From positions 124,001 to 188,000 of the forward strand of contig NZ_DS981457.1 of the NCBI RefSeq assembly GCF_000154845.1: a stretch of DNA of 64,000 nt, read 5' to 3'. The notes below the pieces were generated by a model that saw only the letters and a list, made by a program, of their open reading frames with translations, had not been told where the DNA came from and ran no database searches. This DNA comes from Phocaeicola coprocola DSM 17136. Lineage in GTDB: Bacteria > Bacteroidota > Bacteroidia > Bacteroidales > Bacteroidaceae. Positions 8,992-20,489 of this stretch are shown here, one piece after another; within the stretch, counting starts at the first letter, position 1, and each line of letters starts with the position of its first letter. Position numbers and translations under genes: made by a program.

Positions 8992-11535
8992 GTGGAAAAA
9001 CAAACGTACAGCTATGACGAGGCTTACAAGGCATCGTTAGAGTATTTTAAAGGAGATGAACTTGCTGCCCGCGTTTGGGTAAACAAGTACGCTGTAAAAG
9101 ATTCCTTCGGAAATATTTACGAAAAATCTCCCGTGGATATGCATTGGCGTATTGCCAATGAAGTAGCCCGTATCGAGGCAAAATATCCTAATGCACTCAG
9201 TTCGGAAGAACTCTTTGGATTATTCGATCACTTCAAGTACATCGTTCCTCAGGGAAGCCCGATGACAGGTATCGGAAATGATTATCAAATTGCTTCATTA
9301 TCCAACTGCTTCGTTATCGGTCTGGACGGGAAAGCCGACTCTTACGGTGCTATCATTCGTATCGACGAAGAACAAGTACAGCTGATGAAACGCCGTGGTG
9401 GTGTAGGACATGACCTTTCACATATCCGCCCGAAAGGCTCACCTGTAAAAAACTCAGCACTGACTTCTACCGGACTGGTTCCCTTTATGGAACGTTATTC
9501 AAACTCAACCCGTGAAGTAGCTCAAGACGGACGTCGTGGAGCACTAATGTTGAGTGTATCTATCAAGCATCCCGACTCTGAAGCATTTATCGATGCCAAG
9601 ATGACCGAAGGGAAAGTAACTGGAGCCAATGTTTCAGTTAAGCTGGACGATGAATTCATGCAGGCAGCTGTAGAAAACCGTACCTATACACAGCAGTTCC
9701 CTATCGATTCAAACGATCCACAGGTAAAAAAAGAAATCAACGCTTCTGCTCTGTGGAAAAAGATTGTTCACAATGCATGGAAATCGGCAGAACCAGGAGT
9801 TCTTTTCTGGGACACCATCCTGAGAGAATCAGTACCCGATTGTTATGCAGACCTAGGTTTCCGCACTGTTTCAACCAATCCGTGTGGTGAAATTCCTTTG
9901 TGTCCGTATGACTCTTGCCGTCTGCTTGCCATCAACCTTTACTCATATGTAGTAAATCCATTTACTCCTGAGGCATATTTCGACTTTGAATTATTCAAGA
10001 AACATGTCGGATTGGCACAACGTATCATGGACGACATTATTGATCTGGAACTTGAGAAAATCGAAAAAATCATGGAAAAGATTGATTCAGACCCTGAAAG
10101 TGAAGAAGTAAAGGGAACTGAACGTCATCTGTGGGAAAAGATTTATCGCAAATCAGGTCTAGGACGCCGTACCGGAGTAGGTATTACAGCCGAAGGAGAT
10201 ATGCTTGCCGCTATGGGATTGCGCTACGGAACAGAAGAGGCTACCGAATTTTCTGAAAAAGTACACAAAACAATCGCAATAGAAGCTTACCGTTCTTCAG
10301 TCAATATGGCAAAAGAACGTGGAGCATTCGAAATATACGATGCTGCACGCGAAGTAAATAACCCGTTCATCAACCGTATAAAAGACGCCGATCCGGAACT
10401 CTACGAAGACATGAAAAAGTACGGACGTCGTAACATTGCCTGTCTGACAATCGCTCCAACCGGAACAACAAGCTTGATGACTCAAACAACATCGGGAATT
10501 GAACCGGTATTCATGCCTGTGTACAAACGTCGCCGCAAAGTAAATCCAAACGATGCAAATGTACACGTAGATTTCGTAGACGAAACTGGAGATGCTTTTG
10601 AAGAATACGTTGTATTCCACCATAAGTTCCTGACATGGATGCAAATAAACGGATACGATCCAGACAAACATTATACACAGGAAGAAATAGACGACCTGGT
10701 TGCCAAATCTCCTTATTATAAAGCTACATCAAACGATGTAGACTGGCTGATGAAGGTCAAAATGCAGGGACGTATCCAAAAATGGGTAGACCACTCAATC
10801 AGTGTCACTATCAACCTGCCAAATTCTGTTGACGAGGAACTGGTAAACCGCCTTTACGTAGAAGCATGGCGTTCAGGCTGTAAAGGATGTACCGTATACC
10901 GTGACGGTTCACGCGCCGGAGTTCTCGTTTCTACACAGAAGAAAAAGGATAAGAAAGAAGAAGAGTGCCAATGCAAACCACCTCAGGTAACAGAAGTACG
11001 TCCTCGTGTTCTGGAAGCTGATGTCGTTCGATTCCAAAATAATAAAGAAAAATGGGTGGCTTTCGTAGGACTACTCGACGGACATCCATACGAAATCTTC
11101 ACAGGTCTGCAAGACGAAGAGGAAGGTATCCTGCTGCCGAAATCAGTAACTTCCGGACGTATCATCAAGAGTTACGATGAAGACGGAACGAAACATTACG
11201 ACTTCCAGTTTGAAAACAAACGTGGTTACAAGATGACCATCGAAGGACTTTCTGAGAAGTTCAACAAGGAATACTGGAACTATGCAAAACTGATATCCGG
11301 TGTGTTACGTTGGAGAATGCCTATCGAACAGGTTATCAAACTGGTAGGTTCATTGCAGCTCGACAGTGAAAACATCAACACCTGGAAAAACGGTGTACAG
11401 CGTGCATTGAAGAAATACGTACAAGACGGAACCGAAGCCAAAGGTATGAAATGTCCTAACTGCGGACATGAAACCTTAGTTTATCAGGAAGGCTGTCTGA
11501 TTTGCAAGACTTGTGGAACATCACGCTGCGGATAA
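8992..11535 (+). CDS. nrdJ: Adenosylcobalamin-dependent (class II) ribonucleotide reductase
   Basis: Reduces ribonucleotides to deoxyribonucleotides through a B12-generated thiyl radical, independent of oxygen. The start is GTG at 8992 (MEKQTYSYDEAYKASLEYF). The catalytic alpha domain includes SNCFVIGLDG (active-site Cys), STNPCGEIPLCPYDSCRLLAINL and the loop APTGTTSLMTQTTSGIEP. The C-terminal 30 residues form a CPNCG...CLICKTCG zinc-ribbon with a redox Cys pair (SRCG). Length 847 fits the Bacteroidales enzymes. folB starts one base after the stop codon, so the two are translated from one message. Dependence on cobalamin fits the MetH reactivation protein at 28.4-29.3 kb. No B12 riboswitch fits in the short leader. 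Confidence 0.96.
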   Translation: MEKQTYSYDEAYKASLEYFKGDELAARVWVNKYAVKDSFGNIYEKSPVDMHWRIANEVARIEAKYPNALSSEELFGLFDHFKYIVPQGSPMTGIGNDYQIASLSNCFVIGLDGKADSYGAIIRIDEEQVQLMKRRGGVGHDLSHIRPKGSPVKNSALTSTGLVPFMERYSNSTREVAQDGRRGALMLSVSIKHPDSEAFIDAKMTEGKVTGANVSVKLDDEFMQAAVENRTYTQQFPIDSNDPQVKKEINASALWKKIVHNAWKSAEPGVLFWDTILRESVPDCYADLGFRTVSTNPCGEIPLCPYDSCRLLAINLYSYVVNPFTPEAYFDFELFKKHVGLAQRIMDDIIDLELEKIEKIMEKIDSDPESEEVKGTERHLWEKIYRKSGLGRRTGVGITAEGDMLAAMGLRYGTEEATEFSEKVHKTIAIEAYRSSVNMAKERGAFEIYDAAREVNNPFINRIKDADPELYEDMKKYGRRNIACLTIAPTGTTSLMTQTTSGIEPVFMPVYKRRRKVNPNDANVHVDFVDETGDAFEEYVVFHHKFLTWMQINGYDPDKHYTQEEIDDLVAKSPYYKATSNDVDWLMKVKMQGRIQKWVDHSISVTINLPNSVDEELVNRLYVEAWRSGCKGCTVYRDGSRAGVLVSTQKKKDKKEEECQCKPPQVTEVRPRVLEADVVRFQNNKEKWVAFVGLLDGHPYEIFTGLQDEEEGILLPKSVTSGRIIKSYDEDGTKHYDFQFENKRGYKMTIEGLSEKFNKEYWNYAKLISGVLRWRMPIEQVIKLVGSLQLDSENINTWKNGVQRALKKYVQDGTEAKGMKCPNCGHETLVYQEGCLICKTCGTSRCG

Positions 11536-11536
11536 A

Positions 11537-11911
11537 ATGATGAAGCAGGCTACAGACATGTATATTCATCTGAAAGGTATCAGACTGTACGCTTATCACG
11601 GTGTACTGCCTCAAGAGAATCGTGTAGGAGCGCAATATACAATCGACTTACGTCTGAAGACAGATTTTACACTCGCTGCTGAAACCGACCGGCTGGAAGG
11701 AACCATAAACTACGCAGATGTATTCAATGCCGTAAAAGAAGAAATGCGCATTCCTTCCCAACTGCTTGAACATGTAGCATGGAGAATTGCCCAAAGGCTA
11801 TTGGATGATTTCCAGACAATAAGTGAAATCAATATTGCACTTTACAAGCAAAATCCTCCGATGGGGGCCGACTGTTCACAAGTAGGTGTAGAAGCAACTT
11901 ACATCAGATAA
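11537..11911 (+). CDS. folB: Dihydroneopterin aldolase
   Basis: Converts 7,8-dihydroneopterin to 6-hydroxymethyl-dihydropterin and glycolaldehyde in folate synthesis. Residues IRLYAYHGVLPQENRVGAQY and the conserved Glu/Lys region (NPPMGADCSQVGVEAT) match the 120-residue tunnel-fold family. The ATG at 11537 comes one base after the nrdJ stop. An in-frame ATG at 11513 lies inside the nrdJ coding region and would add eight residues with no family match, so 11537 or the ATG at 11555 is preferred. Coupling to nrdJ joins folate and deoxynucleotide supply. Confidence 0.9.
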   Translation: MMKQATDMYIHLKGIRLYAYHGVLPQENRVGAQYTIDLRLKTDFTLAAETDRLEGTINYADVFNAVKEEMRIPSQLLEHVAWRIAQRLLDDFQTISEINIALYKQNPPMGADCSQVGVEATYIR

Positions 11912-11922
11912 ATAAAGAAAAG

Positions 11923-11984
11923 GAGTCCGGATGATGAAAGTGACCTGAACCAATCATCACTTCATCTATCCGGACTCTTTTTTT
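11923..11984 (+). terminator. Intrinsic terminator of nrdJ-folB
   Basis: GAGTCCGGAT at 11923-11932 pairs with ATCCGGACTC at 11968-11977. The stem extends inward with small bulges, and T7 follows at 11978-11984. Confidence 0.88.
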
Positions 11985-12320
11985 ATACCCTTTACTATGC
12001 AAAATATCAGTGCCCGAAAGATATCTCTTTTCTTAAGGAAAATCTGAAAACAAAGCTAAAAAGACTTCTAAAAAACATGCCCTTTACCGATTCAGTCTCA
12101 ACTCCAAAACAGTAATAGAAAGAGCTGAAAACAGGTAAAAGACATGTTTTTTATATCTCAAGGAAGTTTTGCAAAAACATCGTGATATTTTCTAAAAAAC
12201 TGTACGAAAGTTTGTGTCACTTCGTACAAAAAAACAGCCAAAATTCATGTTCTTTATACGAATAATTCATCTTCTTTTTCATAACTTACCAGCAAGTTCT
12301 TGCAATCGGCCTCAAACACC
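11985..12320. other. Intergenic region, nothing recognised
   Basis: AT-rich DNA between the folB terminator and the convergent fucosidase. No gene, RNA or terminator hairpin with a T-run was recognised on either strand. Confidence 0.5.
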
Positions 12321-14786
12321 TTATAATCCTCTTGTCACAACGTAATCTTTTCCGGCTTCTGTTGCCAGATCATACTCATAGACTCTCGGAATAACCGGAT
12401 ATTGCGGATTGATTTCCTTCGATACCAAAGGCTCTTTAATGGCAGCCTGGCGGAACAGTGGATTAGGATTTGTTCCCGATGCCGGCTTCAGCCCCTCTCC
12501 TTTCAATGGAACATACGAACGCAGACGCAGGTTTCCTCCTATGCGGGAGTGAATCTTAGCAGTGTCCAACTGTACGCCATTCCAGTCCATATCGACAACA
12601 AATCCTCCGTGGGCAACCAATCCTTTGACTTTACCTTCCTCCCATTTGTCGGGTAAAGCCGGAAGCAAATGCACTGCTCCGTCGTGACTCTGAAGCAACA
12701 TTTCTGCAACTCCAGCCGTAAATCCGAAATTTCCGTCTATCTGGAAAGGAGGATGCGCGTCAAACAAGTTAGGATACGTACGTCCTTCAGGATATTCTTC
12801 TTTTACCTCGTCATTGGGCAGCAGAACCAGCAAATTGGAAATCATCTTATAAGCATGATTGCCGTCGAGCAGGCGTGCCCACAGATTAATCTTCCATCCG
12901 ATAGACCATCCGGTAGCCTTATCACCACGTTGCAGCAAGGTGTTTTTTACAGCCTGAAAAAGCTGTGGATGAGTAAACGGAGAAATCTGATTGCTGGGGA
13001 ACAATCCGTATGCATGCGATACGTGGCGGTGTCCGTCTTTCGGATCGTCCAGATCTTCCAGCCATTCCTGCAACTGATTGTAACGCCCTATCTGCATAGG
13101 AGCCATTTCGGAAAGCAAGGTTCTCAACGAATCTCTGTAAGCAGCCGAAAGTTCCAGAATTTCAGAAGCAGCCAGTGTATTGCTCAATACATCGAAAATA
13201 ATCTGATTATCCATCGTACAGCCCGATACGATAGTAGAAGCTTTCTTGGTGTCTTCACCCTTCGGACCATGCTCGGGCGACATGGAAGGAGCTGTAACTT
13301 TCCATCCATATTTCGGATGAGGAATCATATACCCCAAGAAGAAATCGGCGGCTCCTTTCATTGCCGGATAAGATTTTCTCAGGAAATCTTTATCGCCGGT
13401 ATACAGATAATGCTGCCATAAGTGAGTAGTCAGCCAGGCTCCTCCTACCGGCCATGTTCCGTAGAAAGCTTTGTCTACCGGACCAGTGACACGCCAGATA
13501 TCAGTATTGTGATGTGCCACCCATCCGTTGCAACCATACATCGTACGTGCGGTTTCACGTCCGGTTACAGATAAATCCTGAACCAGACCGAACAAAGGTT
13601 CATGGGTTTCCGACAGATTGGTAACCTCTGCCGGCCAGTAATTCATTTCGGTATTGATATTGATGGTATACTTTCCATCCCACGGAGCATTCAACTGATG
13701 ATTCCAGATGCCTTGCAAATTGGCAGGCTGTCCTCCCGGCTGTGAAGAAGAAATCAGCAGGTAACGGCCATACTGGAACATCAAAGCTGCAAGTGCCGGA
13801 TCATTTCCCTGACTGAAACCGGCAATACGCTTTACCGTTTCCTGTCTGGCTGTTTTAGTGTTTTCTCCTCCTAGCGAAAGCGAAACACGATTGAACTGCG
13901 ACTGATAATAGTCGGTATGTGCTTTCAGCGCTTCGGAATACTCTTTTTTCATTGCACCAGCCAGCAAAGCAGAAGCTTTCTTGCTTTCATTTCCCTTTAC
14001 ATTATGATAATTGACGAAATTGGTTGCAGCAGCGATATACAAGGTAGCCGCAGTCGCATGCTCAACAGAAATATATTTATCCGTCAGACTGACCTTACCG
14101 CCTTCTGCTATCACCTGACTCTGAGTTTCAACTTCGATTACTCCTTTCACACCTTCATGGTCTCCACCCTTGCCGCGAAGAACCAGCTTTTTCCCCTGCT
14201 TTCTTACCGTACTTTGCAGCGGAGAATCATAGCTTACCTTAAAATTCAATTCACCTGGTTTATCGGTCGTGAAACGGACAATGATTACCCGATCGGGAAA
14301 AGAGGCAAAAACCTCACGCTGAAAGTTCACTCCGTCTACCTGATAACGGGTTGTCGCCACGGCTCTTTCCAGATTAAGGTCACGATAATAATTCTTAGCT
14401 TTTTCATGGCCCGGCGCTTCAATAATCAAGCTTCCGATTGTCTGATAAGGCATACCGTTGCGCCCCGTATAAAACGTCTGGTCAATCAGATTCTGGGCGT
14501 CCATTGTCTTTCCGGAGAAAATCAGGTTACGTACTTCAGCCAGACTTTCGAGCGCTTTCGGATTGTCATTCCGATACGGTCCTCCTCCCCAAAGCGTTTC
14601 TTCGTTCAACTGCAATTCTTCGCGCGATGTTCCTCCATAAACCATCGCCCCCATCGATGAGTTTCCTACGGGCAGTGCCTCTACCCATGTTTTTGCCGGT
14701 TGCTGATACCACAGCTTCAAATTTTGTGCGTGTGCCGAGAGCATCATCCAAACACATGCTCCCACTAATAACAAATGTTTTTTCAT
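12321..14786 (-). CDS. Alpha-L-fucosidase, GH95
   Basis: Inverting 1,2-alpha-L-fucosidase-type hydrolase of about 821 residues, exported by an N-terminal signal peptide ([21 protein letters not shown]). The N-terminal beta-sandwich starts at [20 protein letters not shown]. The (alpha/alpha)6 barrel contains [12 protein letters not shown] (the asparagine pair that activates water), the Glu general acid in LQEWLEDL, and the Asp of [14 protein letters not shown] chose the ATG at 14784-14786. A longer reading starting at 14921 would run through the gltA terminator and this gene's own promoter. It releases fucose from host glycans or plant xyloglucan. No SusC/SusD pair is adjacent, so it is an isolated enzyme gene here. 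Confidence 0.93.
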   Translation of the reverse strand: MKKHLLLVGACVWMMLSAHAQNLKLWYQQPAKTWVEALPVGNSSMGAMVYGGTSREELQLNEETLWGGGPYRNDNPKALESLAEVRNLIFSGKTMDAQNLIDQTFYTGRNGMPYQTIGSLIIEAPGHEKAKNYYRDLNLERAVATTRYQVDGVNFQREVFASFPDRVIIVRFTTDKPGELNFKVSYDSPLQSTVRKQGKKLVLRGKGGDHEGVKGVIEVETQSQVIAEGGKVSLTDKYISVEHATAATLYIAAATNFVNYHNVKGNESKKASALLAGAMKKEYSEALKAHTDYYQSQFNRVSLSLGGENTKTARQETVKRIAGFSQGNDPALAALMFQYGRYLLISSSQPGGQPANLQGIWNHQLNAPWDGKYTININTEMNYWPAEVTNLSETHEPLFGLVQDLSVTGRETARTMYGCNGWVAHHNTDIWRVTGPVDKAFYGTWPVGGAWLTTHLWQHYLYTGDKDFLRKSYPAMKGAADFFLGYMIPHPKYGWKVTAPSMSPEHGPKGEDTKKASTIVSGCTMDNQIIFDVLSNTLAASEILELSAAYRDSLRTLLSEMAPMQIGRYNQLQEWLEDLDDPKDGHRHVSHAYGLFPSNQISPFTHPQLFQAVKNTLLQRGDKATGWSIGWKINLWARLLDGNHAYKMISNLLVLLPNDEVKEEYPEGRTYPNLFDAHPPFQIDGNFGFTAGVAEMLLQSHDGAVHLLPALPDKWEEGKVKGLVAHGGFVVDMDWNGVQLDTAKIHSRIGGNLRLRSYVPLKGEGLKPASGTNPNPLFRQAAIKEPLVSKEINPQYPVIPRVYEYDLATEAGKDYVVTRGL

Positions 14787-14815
14787 ATAAGGTTTACTTA
14801 TTGTATTTACGACGA

Positions 14816-14823
14816 CAAAGATA
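14816..14823 (-). promoter_or_regulatory. -7 promoter element (TATCTTTG) for the GH95 gene
   Basis: TATCTTTG on the minus strand, 29 bases before the ATG at 14786. GTTG lies 20 bases further upstream as a weak -33. It supports the short reading of the gene. Confidence 0.7.
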
Positions 14824-14889
14824 ACTAAAAGAGAAATAGCATCCAACGGTTCAAAATATTTTATTCCGAAAACAGAAAATACAATAAAA

Positions 14890-14934
14890 AAGCTGTCCGG
14901 ATTTCCGTTTTCAATACGCAAATCCAGACAGCTT
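14890..14934 (-). terminator. Intrinsic terminator of the acn-icd-gltA operon
   Basis: Arms 14890-14904 and 14920-14934 pair over 15 bp with one G-U, and the minus strand continues as a T-run. It lies 23 bases after the gltA stop. Confidence 0.9.
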
Positions 14935-14957
14935 CTCTAATCTCTTTAAAAGAAATT

Positions 14958-16298
14958 CTATCTCTCTACAATCGGAGTATATGCTACTTCATCGAGTACA
15001 TTCTTATATGCCGGACGAATAATTCGTCTTCCTTCGAAGTTCAGTTCCTCAATGCGGTGTGCCGTCCATCCCACAATACGTGCCATGGCAAAGAGCGGCG
15101 TATAAATTTCCATCGGAAGTCCCATCATTTCATAAATGAATCCCGAATAGAAGTCAACATTCGAGCAAACCTGCTTTTTCGTTCCCTTCACCTTCTTGAA
15201 ACATTCTATGGCACGCTGTTCCAGCAGTTCGAGGAAAGCAAATTCCTTTTCGCATCCCTTTTCGGCTACCAGTTCACTTGCCAGCTCCTTCAGAAGCACT
15301 GCACGAGGATCGGAAATGGTATATACAGCATGTCCGATACCATAAATCAGTCCGCTTCCGTCGTATGCCTCTTTCCGTAACATACGCATCAGATATGTAT
15401 CTATTTCGTCCACATTGGTCCAGTCGGAAATAACCTCCTTCAAGTGGTGGAACATCTTTACTACCTGTATATTAGCACCTCCATGCAGCGGACCCTTCAA
15501 CGATCCGATACCTGCCGCTATGCTGGAATAAGTATCTGTACGGGTAGAACTGGTAACACGTACCGTAAATGTTGAGTTGTTACCACCACCGTGTTCTGCC
15601 TGAAGTACCAACAGCAGGTCGAGCATACGAGCCTCCAGCGGTGTATAGTCTTTCTTTATCATATAGAGAAAGTTCTCGGCAATCGAGAGATTCTCATGCG
15701 GATGGCGGATATGCAGCGAACGTCCGTGAATACTATGACGGTAAATGCTGTACGCATAGGCTATGATGGTAGGGAACTTCGATATCAGCTCGATGGACTG
15801 GCGCATCAGGTTATCGCGTGAAATATCGTCCGGATTCGGGTCGAACGTATACATCTCGAGCACACTGCGCGCCAGAATGTTCATGATATTCTGACCCTCC
15901 AGGTCGATGATATTCATGGTCGTCTTCTTGTCGAGTGGCATATTGTCGTTTATCAGCTCTTTGAAAGCAGCCAGTTGTTCACTGTCGGGGAGTTCTCCCG
16001 AAAGCAGCAGATAGGCAACTTCCTCGAATCCGAAACGTTTTTCCTTCAACAATGCATGAGCGATGTCATCCAAATCGTATCCTCTATAGAACAACTTTCC
16101 GGGAATAGGTTTCAAACCCTCTTCAGTACGCTCATAACCTACAACGTTACCAATCTTAGTCAGTCCTACAAGAACACCTGTGCCGTCTTCATTACGCAGA
16201 CCACGCTTCACATTATATTTCGTGAAAAGCTCATTATCAATCCGGCATGCCTGTTTGGCACATTCCGAAAGTTTATATACGATATATTCTTTTTTCAT
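14958..16298 (-). CDS. gltA: Citrate synthase
   Basis: Condenses oxaloacetate and acetyl-CoA to citrate. The 446-residue protein carries the catalytic His motifs LQAEHGGGNNSTF and GIGHAVYTISDPRA and the Asp-containing NVDFYSGFIYEMMGLP loop. It is the last gene of a three-gene operon after icd (18-base gap), ending at a strong terminator. In Bacteroides these three enzymes form the oxidative branch to 2-oxoglutarate for glutamate synthesis. The reductive branch to succinate is separate and not encoded here. Confidence 0.96.
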   Translation of the reverse strand: MKKEYIVYKLSECAKQACRIDNELFTKYNVKRGLRNEDGTGVLVGLTKIGNVVGYERTEEGLKPIPGKLFYRGYDLDDIAHALLKEKRFGFEEVAYLLLSGELPDSEQLAAFKELINDNMPLDKKTTMNIIDLEGQNIMNILARSVLEMYTFDPNPDDISRDNLMRQSIELISKFPTIIAYAYSIYRHSIHGRSLHIRHPHENLSIAENFLYMIKKDYTPLEARMLDLLLVLQAEHGGGNNSTFTVRVTSSTRTDTYSSIAAGIGSLKGPLHGGANIQVVKMFHHLKEVISDWTNVDEIDTYLMRMLRKEAYDGSGLIYGIGHAVYTISDPRAVLLKELASELVAEKGCEKEFAFLELLEQRAIECFKKVKGTKKQVCSNVDFYSGFIYEMMGLPMEIYTPLFAMARIVGWTAHRIEELNFEGRRIIRPAYKNVLDEVAYTPIVER

Positions 16299-16316
16299 TC
16301 TGATACGTTCTTTTGA

Positions 16317-17576
16317 TTATAATGACTCTATTACACGCTGTCCGAACTCTTTCGTAGCCAAAGCTTTTCCGTCGGGCATGAAACGAGCCAGATCGACCGT
16401 TGCCTCTCCTGCTCCGAACAATTGTTCCAATGCATTTGTGATGAGTAAAGCAGCCTCTTTCCATCCCAGATACTCCAGCATCATGACAGACGACAGCAAT
16501 AACGAACAAGGATTAACTACATTCTTTCCGGCAATATCAGGAGCCGTACCGTGCGTTGCCTCAAAAATAGCATGTCCTGTCAGGTAATTGATATTGGCCC
16601 CCGGAGCGATTCCGATACCTCCTACCATAGCGGCCAGCTGGTCGGAAACATAATCTCCGTTCAGATTCAGCGTTGCAATAACCGAATATTCTTCCGGGAT
16701 AAGCAAGGTATTCTGCAAGAAGGCATCAGCAATACAGTCCTTAATAATAACTTTTCCTGTATTCATAGCCTCAGCCAGTGCAGCCTTTGCCGATTCTTCA
16801 CCCAGATCCTTCTTCAACTGGTTATACTGGTTCATCGTAAATATACGGCCGGCAAACTCTGTTTCTGCCACTTCATACCCCCAACGCTTGAATCCTCCTT
16901 CGGTAAATTTCATAATATTTCCCTTGTGTACCAGTGTAACCGAAGGCAATTTGTGCTGCAATGCGTACAAGATAGCTGCACGCACCAGACGTTTCGTGCC
17001 TTCTACTGATACAGGCTTTACTCCGAACGAAGAAGTTTCGGGGAAACGTACTTTCTTTACACCCATCTCATCACGCAGAAAAGCATAAAACTTCTGTGCT
17101 TCGGAAGTACCCTGCTCCCATTCGATACCGGCATAAATATCTTCTGTATTTTCTCGGAAGATGTGCATATCCACTTTTTGAGGTTCTTTAACCGGAGAAA
17201 CTACTCCACGGAACCAGCGTACCGGACGCAGGCAAACATACAAATCGAGTGTCTGACGCAAAGCAACATTCAGCGAACGAATACCTCCTCCTACCGGTGT
17301 AGTAAGAGGGCCCTTAATACCTATCAAATACTCACGGAAGGCATCCATAGTAACTTCAGGCAACCATTCTCCGGTCTGCTCGAAGGCTTTCCCTCCTGCC
17401 AGTACTTCTTTCCATTCGATGGAACGTTTTCCACTATAAGCCAATTTTACAGCTTCGTTTACTATTTGCTGACATACGGGAGTTATCTCTGCTCCCACTC
17501 CGTCACCTTCTATAAAAGGGACAGTTACACAGTCGGGTACAACCAGCCGACCATCTTGCATATATACCTTACTCAT
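16317..17576 (-). CDS. icd: Isocitrate dehydrogenase (NADP-type)
   Basis: Oxidative decarboxylation of isocitrate to 2-oxoglutarate. The 419-residue length and the motifs [20 protein letters not shown] (phospho-regulated Ser loop in the E. coli enzyme), [23 protein letters not shown] and [16 protein letters not shown] match the dimeric E. coli-type enzyme. NADP preference is inferred from overall similarity. Seven bases after the acn stop and 18 before gltA, it is clearly cotranscribed. Confidence 0.95.
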   Translation of the reverse strand: MSKVYMQDGRLVVPDCVTVPFIEGDGVGAEITPVCQQIVNEAVKLAYSGKRSIEWKEVLAGGKAFEQTGEWLPEVTMDAFREYLIGIKGPLTTPVGGGIRSLNVALRQTLDLYVCLRPVRWFRGVVSPVKEPQKVDMHIFRENTEDIYAGIEWEQGTSEAQKFYAFLRDEMGVKKVRFPETSSFGVKPVSVEGTKRLVRAAILYALQHKLPSVTLVHKGNIMKFTEGGFKRWGYEVAETEFAGRIFTMNQYNQLKKDLGEESAKAALAEAMNTGKVIIKDCIADAFLQNTLLIPEEYSVIATLNLNGDYVSDQLAAMVGGIGIAPGANINYLTGHAIFEATHGTAPDIAGKNVVNPCSLLLSSVMMLEYLGWKEAALLITNALEQLFGAGEATVDLARFMPDGKALATKEFGQRVIESL

Positions 17577-17583
17577 AATCTTT

Positions 17584-19842
17584 TTATTGTTTTCTGAATG
17601 TATTCAGGGCACACCCTGCCTTAAACCAACCTATCTGCATTTCATTGTATGTATGTGATGCCAGGAACATATCTTCTGTTCCGTTTTCATGTTTTACGAT
17701 TACCTGTAAGGGTTTCCCCGGAACAAAGCTATCCAGCCCTACAATTGAGATGCAATCGTGTTCCTGTATCTTGTCGTAATCATCTTTATTCATAAAGGTA
17801 AGCGCCAGCATACCTTGTTTTTTCAAATTCGTTTCGTGAATACGGGCAAAGCTCTTAGCAAGAATCACACGTACATTCAGGAATCGAGGTTCCATGGCCG
17901 CATGTTCACGGCTCGAACCTTCTCCGTAGTTTTCCTCTGCCACTACAATAGAAGGAATACCTTTTGCCTTATATTGCTTTGCCACAGCCGATACAGCCTC
18001 ATAATCACCAGTCAGTCTGTTCCATACACTATTGGTCTTGCCATTGAATGCGTTTACAGCCCCCATCAGCATATTATCGGAAATATTTTCCAAGTGTCCA
18101 CGGAAACGGAGCCACGGTCCTGCCATCGAAATATGATCAGTAGTACATTTACCCTGTGTCTTGATCAACAACGGCATATCTATCAGATCCTTTCCATCCC
18201 ATGCTGCAAAAGGAGCCAGTTTCTGTAAACGTTTAGAATCGGGAGCGATAGAAACTTCCAGATTCTTTCCGTCAGCAGCCGGAGCTACATATCCGTTGTC
18301 GTCTACCGTAAATCCTTTATCCGGCAAGGTTTCTCCTACCGGAGCATCGAGCTTGACCTGCTCACCTCTTTCATTTGTCAATGTATCAGTCAGCGGATTG
18401 AAACATAAATCTCCTGCAATAGCCAGCGCCATAGCTAACTCAGGCGAAGCGACAAAAGCATGCGTATTGGGATTGCCGTCGGCACGCTTGGCAAAATTAC
18501 GGTTAAACGAAGTCACGATAGAATTGGCACGCTGCGGATCGTCAGCTACACGCTTCCACTGTCCGATGCACGGACCACAAGCGTTTGTCATAATCACTCC
18601 TCCTACCGCTTCAAAATCGGCTATCATTCCATCACGCTTTGTCGTACAGTAAACCTGCTCCGAACCTGGATTTATAATTAACTGGGCAGTCATTTTCAAC
18701 CCTTTTGCCTTCACCTGACGGGCCAATGAAGCCGCACGAGTCAAGTCTTGATACGAAGAGTTTGTACACGAACCAATCAACCCCACTTCCATCCGTTGCG
18801 GATAACCGTTTGTCCGCACCTTTTCTGCAAATTCCGATATCGGACATGCTGCATCGGGTGTAAACGGACCATTGATATATGGCTCCAATGTAGACAAATC
18901 TATATCAATAACTTTATCATAATATACTTCCGGATTAGCCTCTACCTCTGCGTCAGCTTTCAGATACAAAGCATTGCCCGAAGCCATTGCAGCCACCTCC
19001 TTACGTCCCGTAGCACACAGATATTTCTCCATTTCCGCATCATAAGGGAATATGGAAGTTGTAGCTCCTACTTCAGCGCCCATATTACAAATGGTCGCTT
19101 TACCGGTAGCAGACAGTGAAGCCGTTCCTTCTCCAAAATATTCGATAATGGCATTGGTAGCTCCTTTTACAGTAAGCATACCCGCCAGCTTTAATATTAC
19201 ATCTTTGGGCGAGGCCCAGCCATTAAGCTTACCTTTCAGACGCACACCGATAATTTTAGGCATTTTCAGTTCCCATTCCATTCCGGTCATTACATCTACC
19301 GCATCAGCTCCTCCTACTCCGATGGCAACCATTCCTAAACCGCCGGCATTGGGAGTATGAGAATCTGTTCCTACAATCATTCCGCCCGGGAACGCATAGT
19401 TCTCTAATACAACCTGATGAATGATACCAGCTCCCGGTTTCCAAAAACCGATGTTATATTTAGAGGCAACACTCTTCAGAAAGTCATATACCTCCTTATT
19501 TGTCTCTTCAGCTACAGGTAAGTCTTCTTTAAATCCCCGATATGCCTGTATCAAATGGTCACAGTGTACCGTAGCCGGAACAGCAGCACTTTCTTTCCCT
19601 GAATTCATAAATTGCAGCAACGCCATCTGAGCCGTAGCATCTTGCATAGCTACTCTGTCAGGACGGAAATTTACATAATCCTCACCACGGCGAAAAGAAG
19701 CAACTGTATCTGCATTATATAAGTGTGCATATAATATTTTTTCTGCCAATGTCATGGCTTTACCTAATTTCATTCGCGCTGCATCCACATGTACTGCATA
19801 CGATGCATAAAAGCGTTTCAGCATCTCAATATCGTAAACCAT
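17584..19842 (-). CDS. acnA: Aconitate hydratase (mitochondrial-type)
   Basis: Isomerises citrate to isocitrate with a [4Fe-4S] cluster. The 752-residue length, the cluster cysteines in [14 protein letters not shown] and [12 protein letters not shown], and the C-terminal swivel domain ([19 protein letters not shown]) fit the mitochondrial-like aconitase described in Bacteroides fragilis, shorter than E. coli AcnA or AcnB. It is first in the acn-icd-gltA operon. A TATGTTTG box 38 bases before the start probably drives it. The symbol is by convention; some annotations use acn. Confidence 0.94.
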   Translation of the reverse strand: MVYDIEMLKRFYASYAVHVDAARMKLGKAMTLAEKILYAHLYNADTVASFRRGEDYVNFRPDRVAMQDATAQMALLQFMNSGKESAAVPATVHCDHLIQAYRGFKEDLPVAEETNKEVYDFLKSVASKYNIGFWKPGAGIIHQVVLENYAFPGGMIVGTDSHTPNAGGLGMVAIGVGGADAVDVMTGMEWELKMPKIIGVRLKGKLNGWASPKDVILKLAGMLTVKGATNAIIEYFGEGTASLSATGKATICNMGAEVGATTSIFPYDAEMEKYLCATGRKEVAAMASGNALYLKADAEVEANPEVYYDKVIDIDLSTLEPYINGPFTPDAACPISEFAEKVRTNGYPQRMEVGLIGSCTNSSYQDLTRAASLARQVKAKGLKMTAQLIINPGSEQVYCTTKRDGMIADFEAVGGVIMTNACGPCIGQWKRVADDPQRANSIVTSFNRNFAKRADGNPNTHAFVASPELAMALAIAGDLCFNPLTDTLTNERGEQVKLDAPVGETLPDKGFTVDDNGYVAPAADGKNLEVSIAPDSKRLQKLAPFAAWDGKDLIDMPLLIKTQGKCTTDHISMAGPWLRFRGHLENISDNMLMGAVNAFNGKTNSVWNRLTGDYEAVSAVAKQYKAKGIPSIVVAEENYGEGSSREHAAMEPRFLNVRVILAKSFARIHETNLKKQGMLALTFMNKDDYDKIQEHDCISIVGLDSFVPGKPLQVIVKHENGTEDMFLASHTYNEMQIGWFKAGCALNTFRKQ

Positions 19843-19880
19843 TCTGTTTTCCTTTCTTTTTTACCTTTTAAATAATGTCA

Positions 19881-19888
19881 CAAACATA
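19881..19888 (-). promoter_or_regulatory. Candidate -7 promoter element (TATGTTTG) for acn-icd-gltA
   Basis: TATGTTTG on the minus strand, 38 bases upstream of the acn start. ATTG at 19909-19912 is a weak -33 at 20-base spacing. The rest of the 323-base gap 19843-20165 holds only the divergent divIC promoter. Confidence 0.5.
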
Positions 19889-20133
19889 TAGAAAATATTT
19901 TCAACAATCAATAAAAATTAAATAAATTAATTCATTTTGAAAGAAAATATCGCAATATTGCATAATTATAACACAAAGAAAGATTCTATTCTTTACAAAG
20001 TTCTTTATTTCTTCATTCAATTTACAGAAAAGAAAACAGGAGGTTTCATAAGATTATAAAAACGGAAACAACCTTACATCGACAGTTCTGAAAAAATAAA
20101 ATCAACGAACATATATACTTCATAGATTATCAC

Positions 20134-20141
20134 TATCTTTG
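20134..20141 (+). promoter_or_regulatory. -7 promoter element (TATCTTTG) for divIC
   Basis: TATCTTTG, 24 bases before the ATG at 20166. Confidence 0.65.
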
Positions 20142-20165
20142 CCTGTAAATCATTAAGAACATCAT

Positions 20166-20489
20166 ATGAGCAAACTGAAAAAAGCATGGGAATATATCCG
20201 TCAGCATAAATACCTTATTACAATACTTGTCTTTTTGCTGATAATCGGTGTATTAGATGAAGAAAACAGTCTGATACAGCGCTTCTCACACTGGCGTGAA
20301 ATCCAGACATTAAATACGGAAATAGAGCATTACCGTAAACAATATGAAAGGGACAGTCGCGAACTAAAAGAACTGACTTCAAATCCGGAGGAACTGGAAA
20401 AAGTTGCACGCGAAAAGTACTTGATGAAGAAAGAGAATGAAGATATTTATATTTTTGAAGAAGATTTGAAAAAGATCAAGGATGAGTAA
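20166..20489 (+). CDS. DivIC/FtsB-family septum formation initiator
   Basis: A 107-residue bitopic protein: short cytoplasmic N-terminus, one membrane helix (YLITILVFLLIIGVLDEENS), then a coiled coil of about 45 residues (REIQTLNTEIEHYRKQYERD) and the short conserved tail (NPEELEKVAREKYLMKKENEDIYIF). That layout is diagnostic of FtsB/DivIC, which joins FtsL and FtsQ in the divisome. Its stop codon overlaps the next gene's ATG by eight bases, so the two are translationally coupled. Confidence 0.88.
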   Translation: MSKLKKAWEYIRQHKYLITILVFLLIIGVLDEENSLIQRFSHWREIQTLNTEIEHYRKQYERDSRELKELTSNPEELEKVAREKYLMKKENEDIYIFEEDLKKIKDE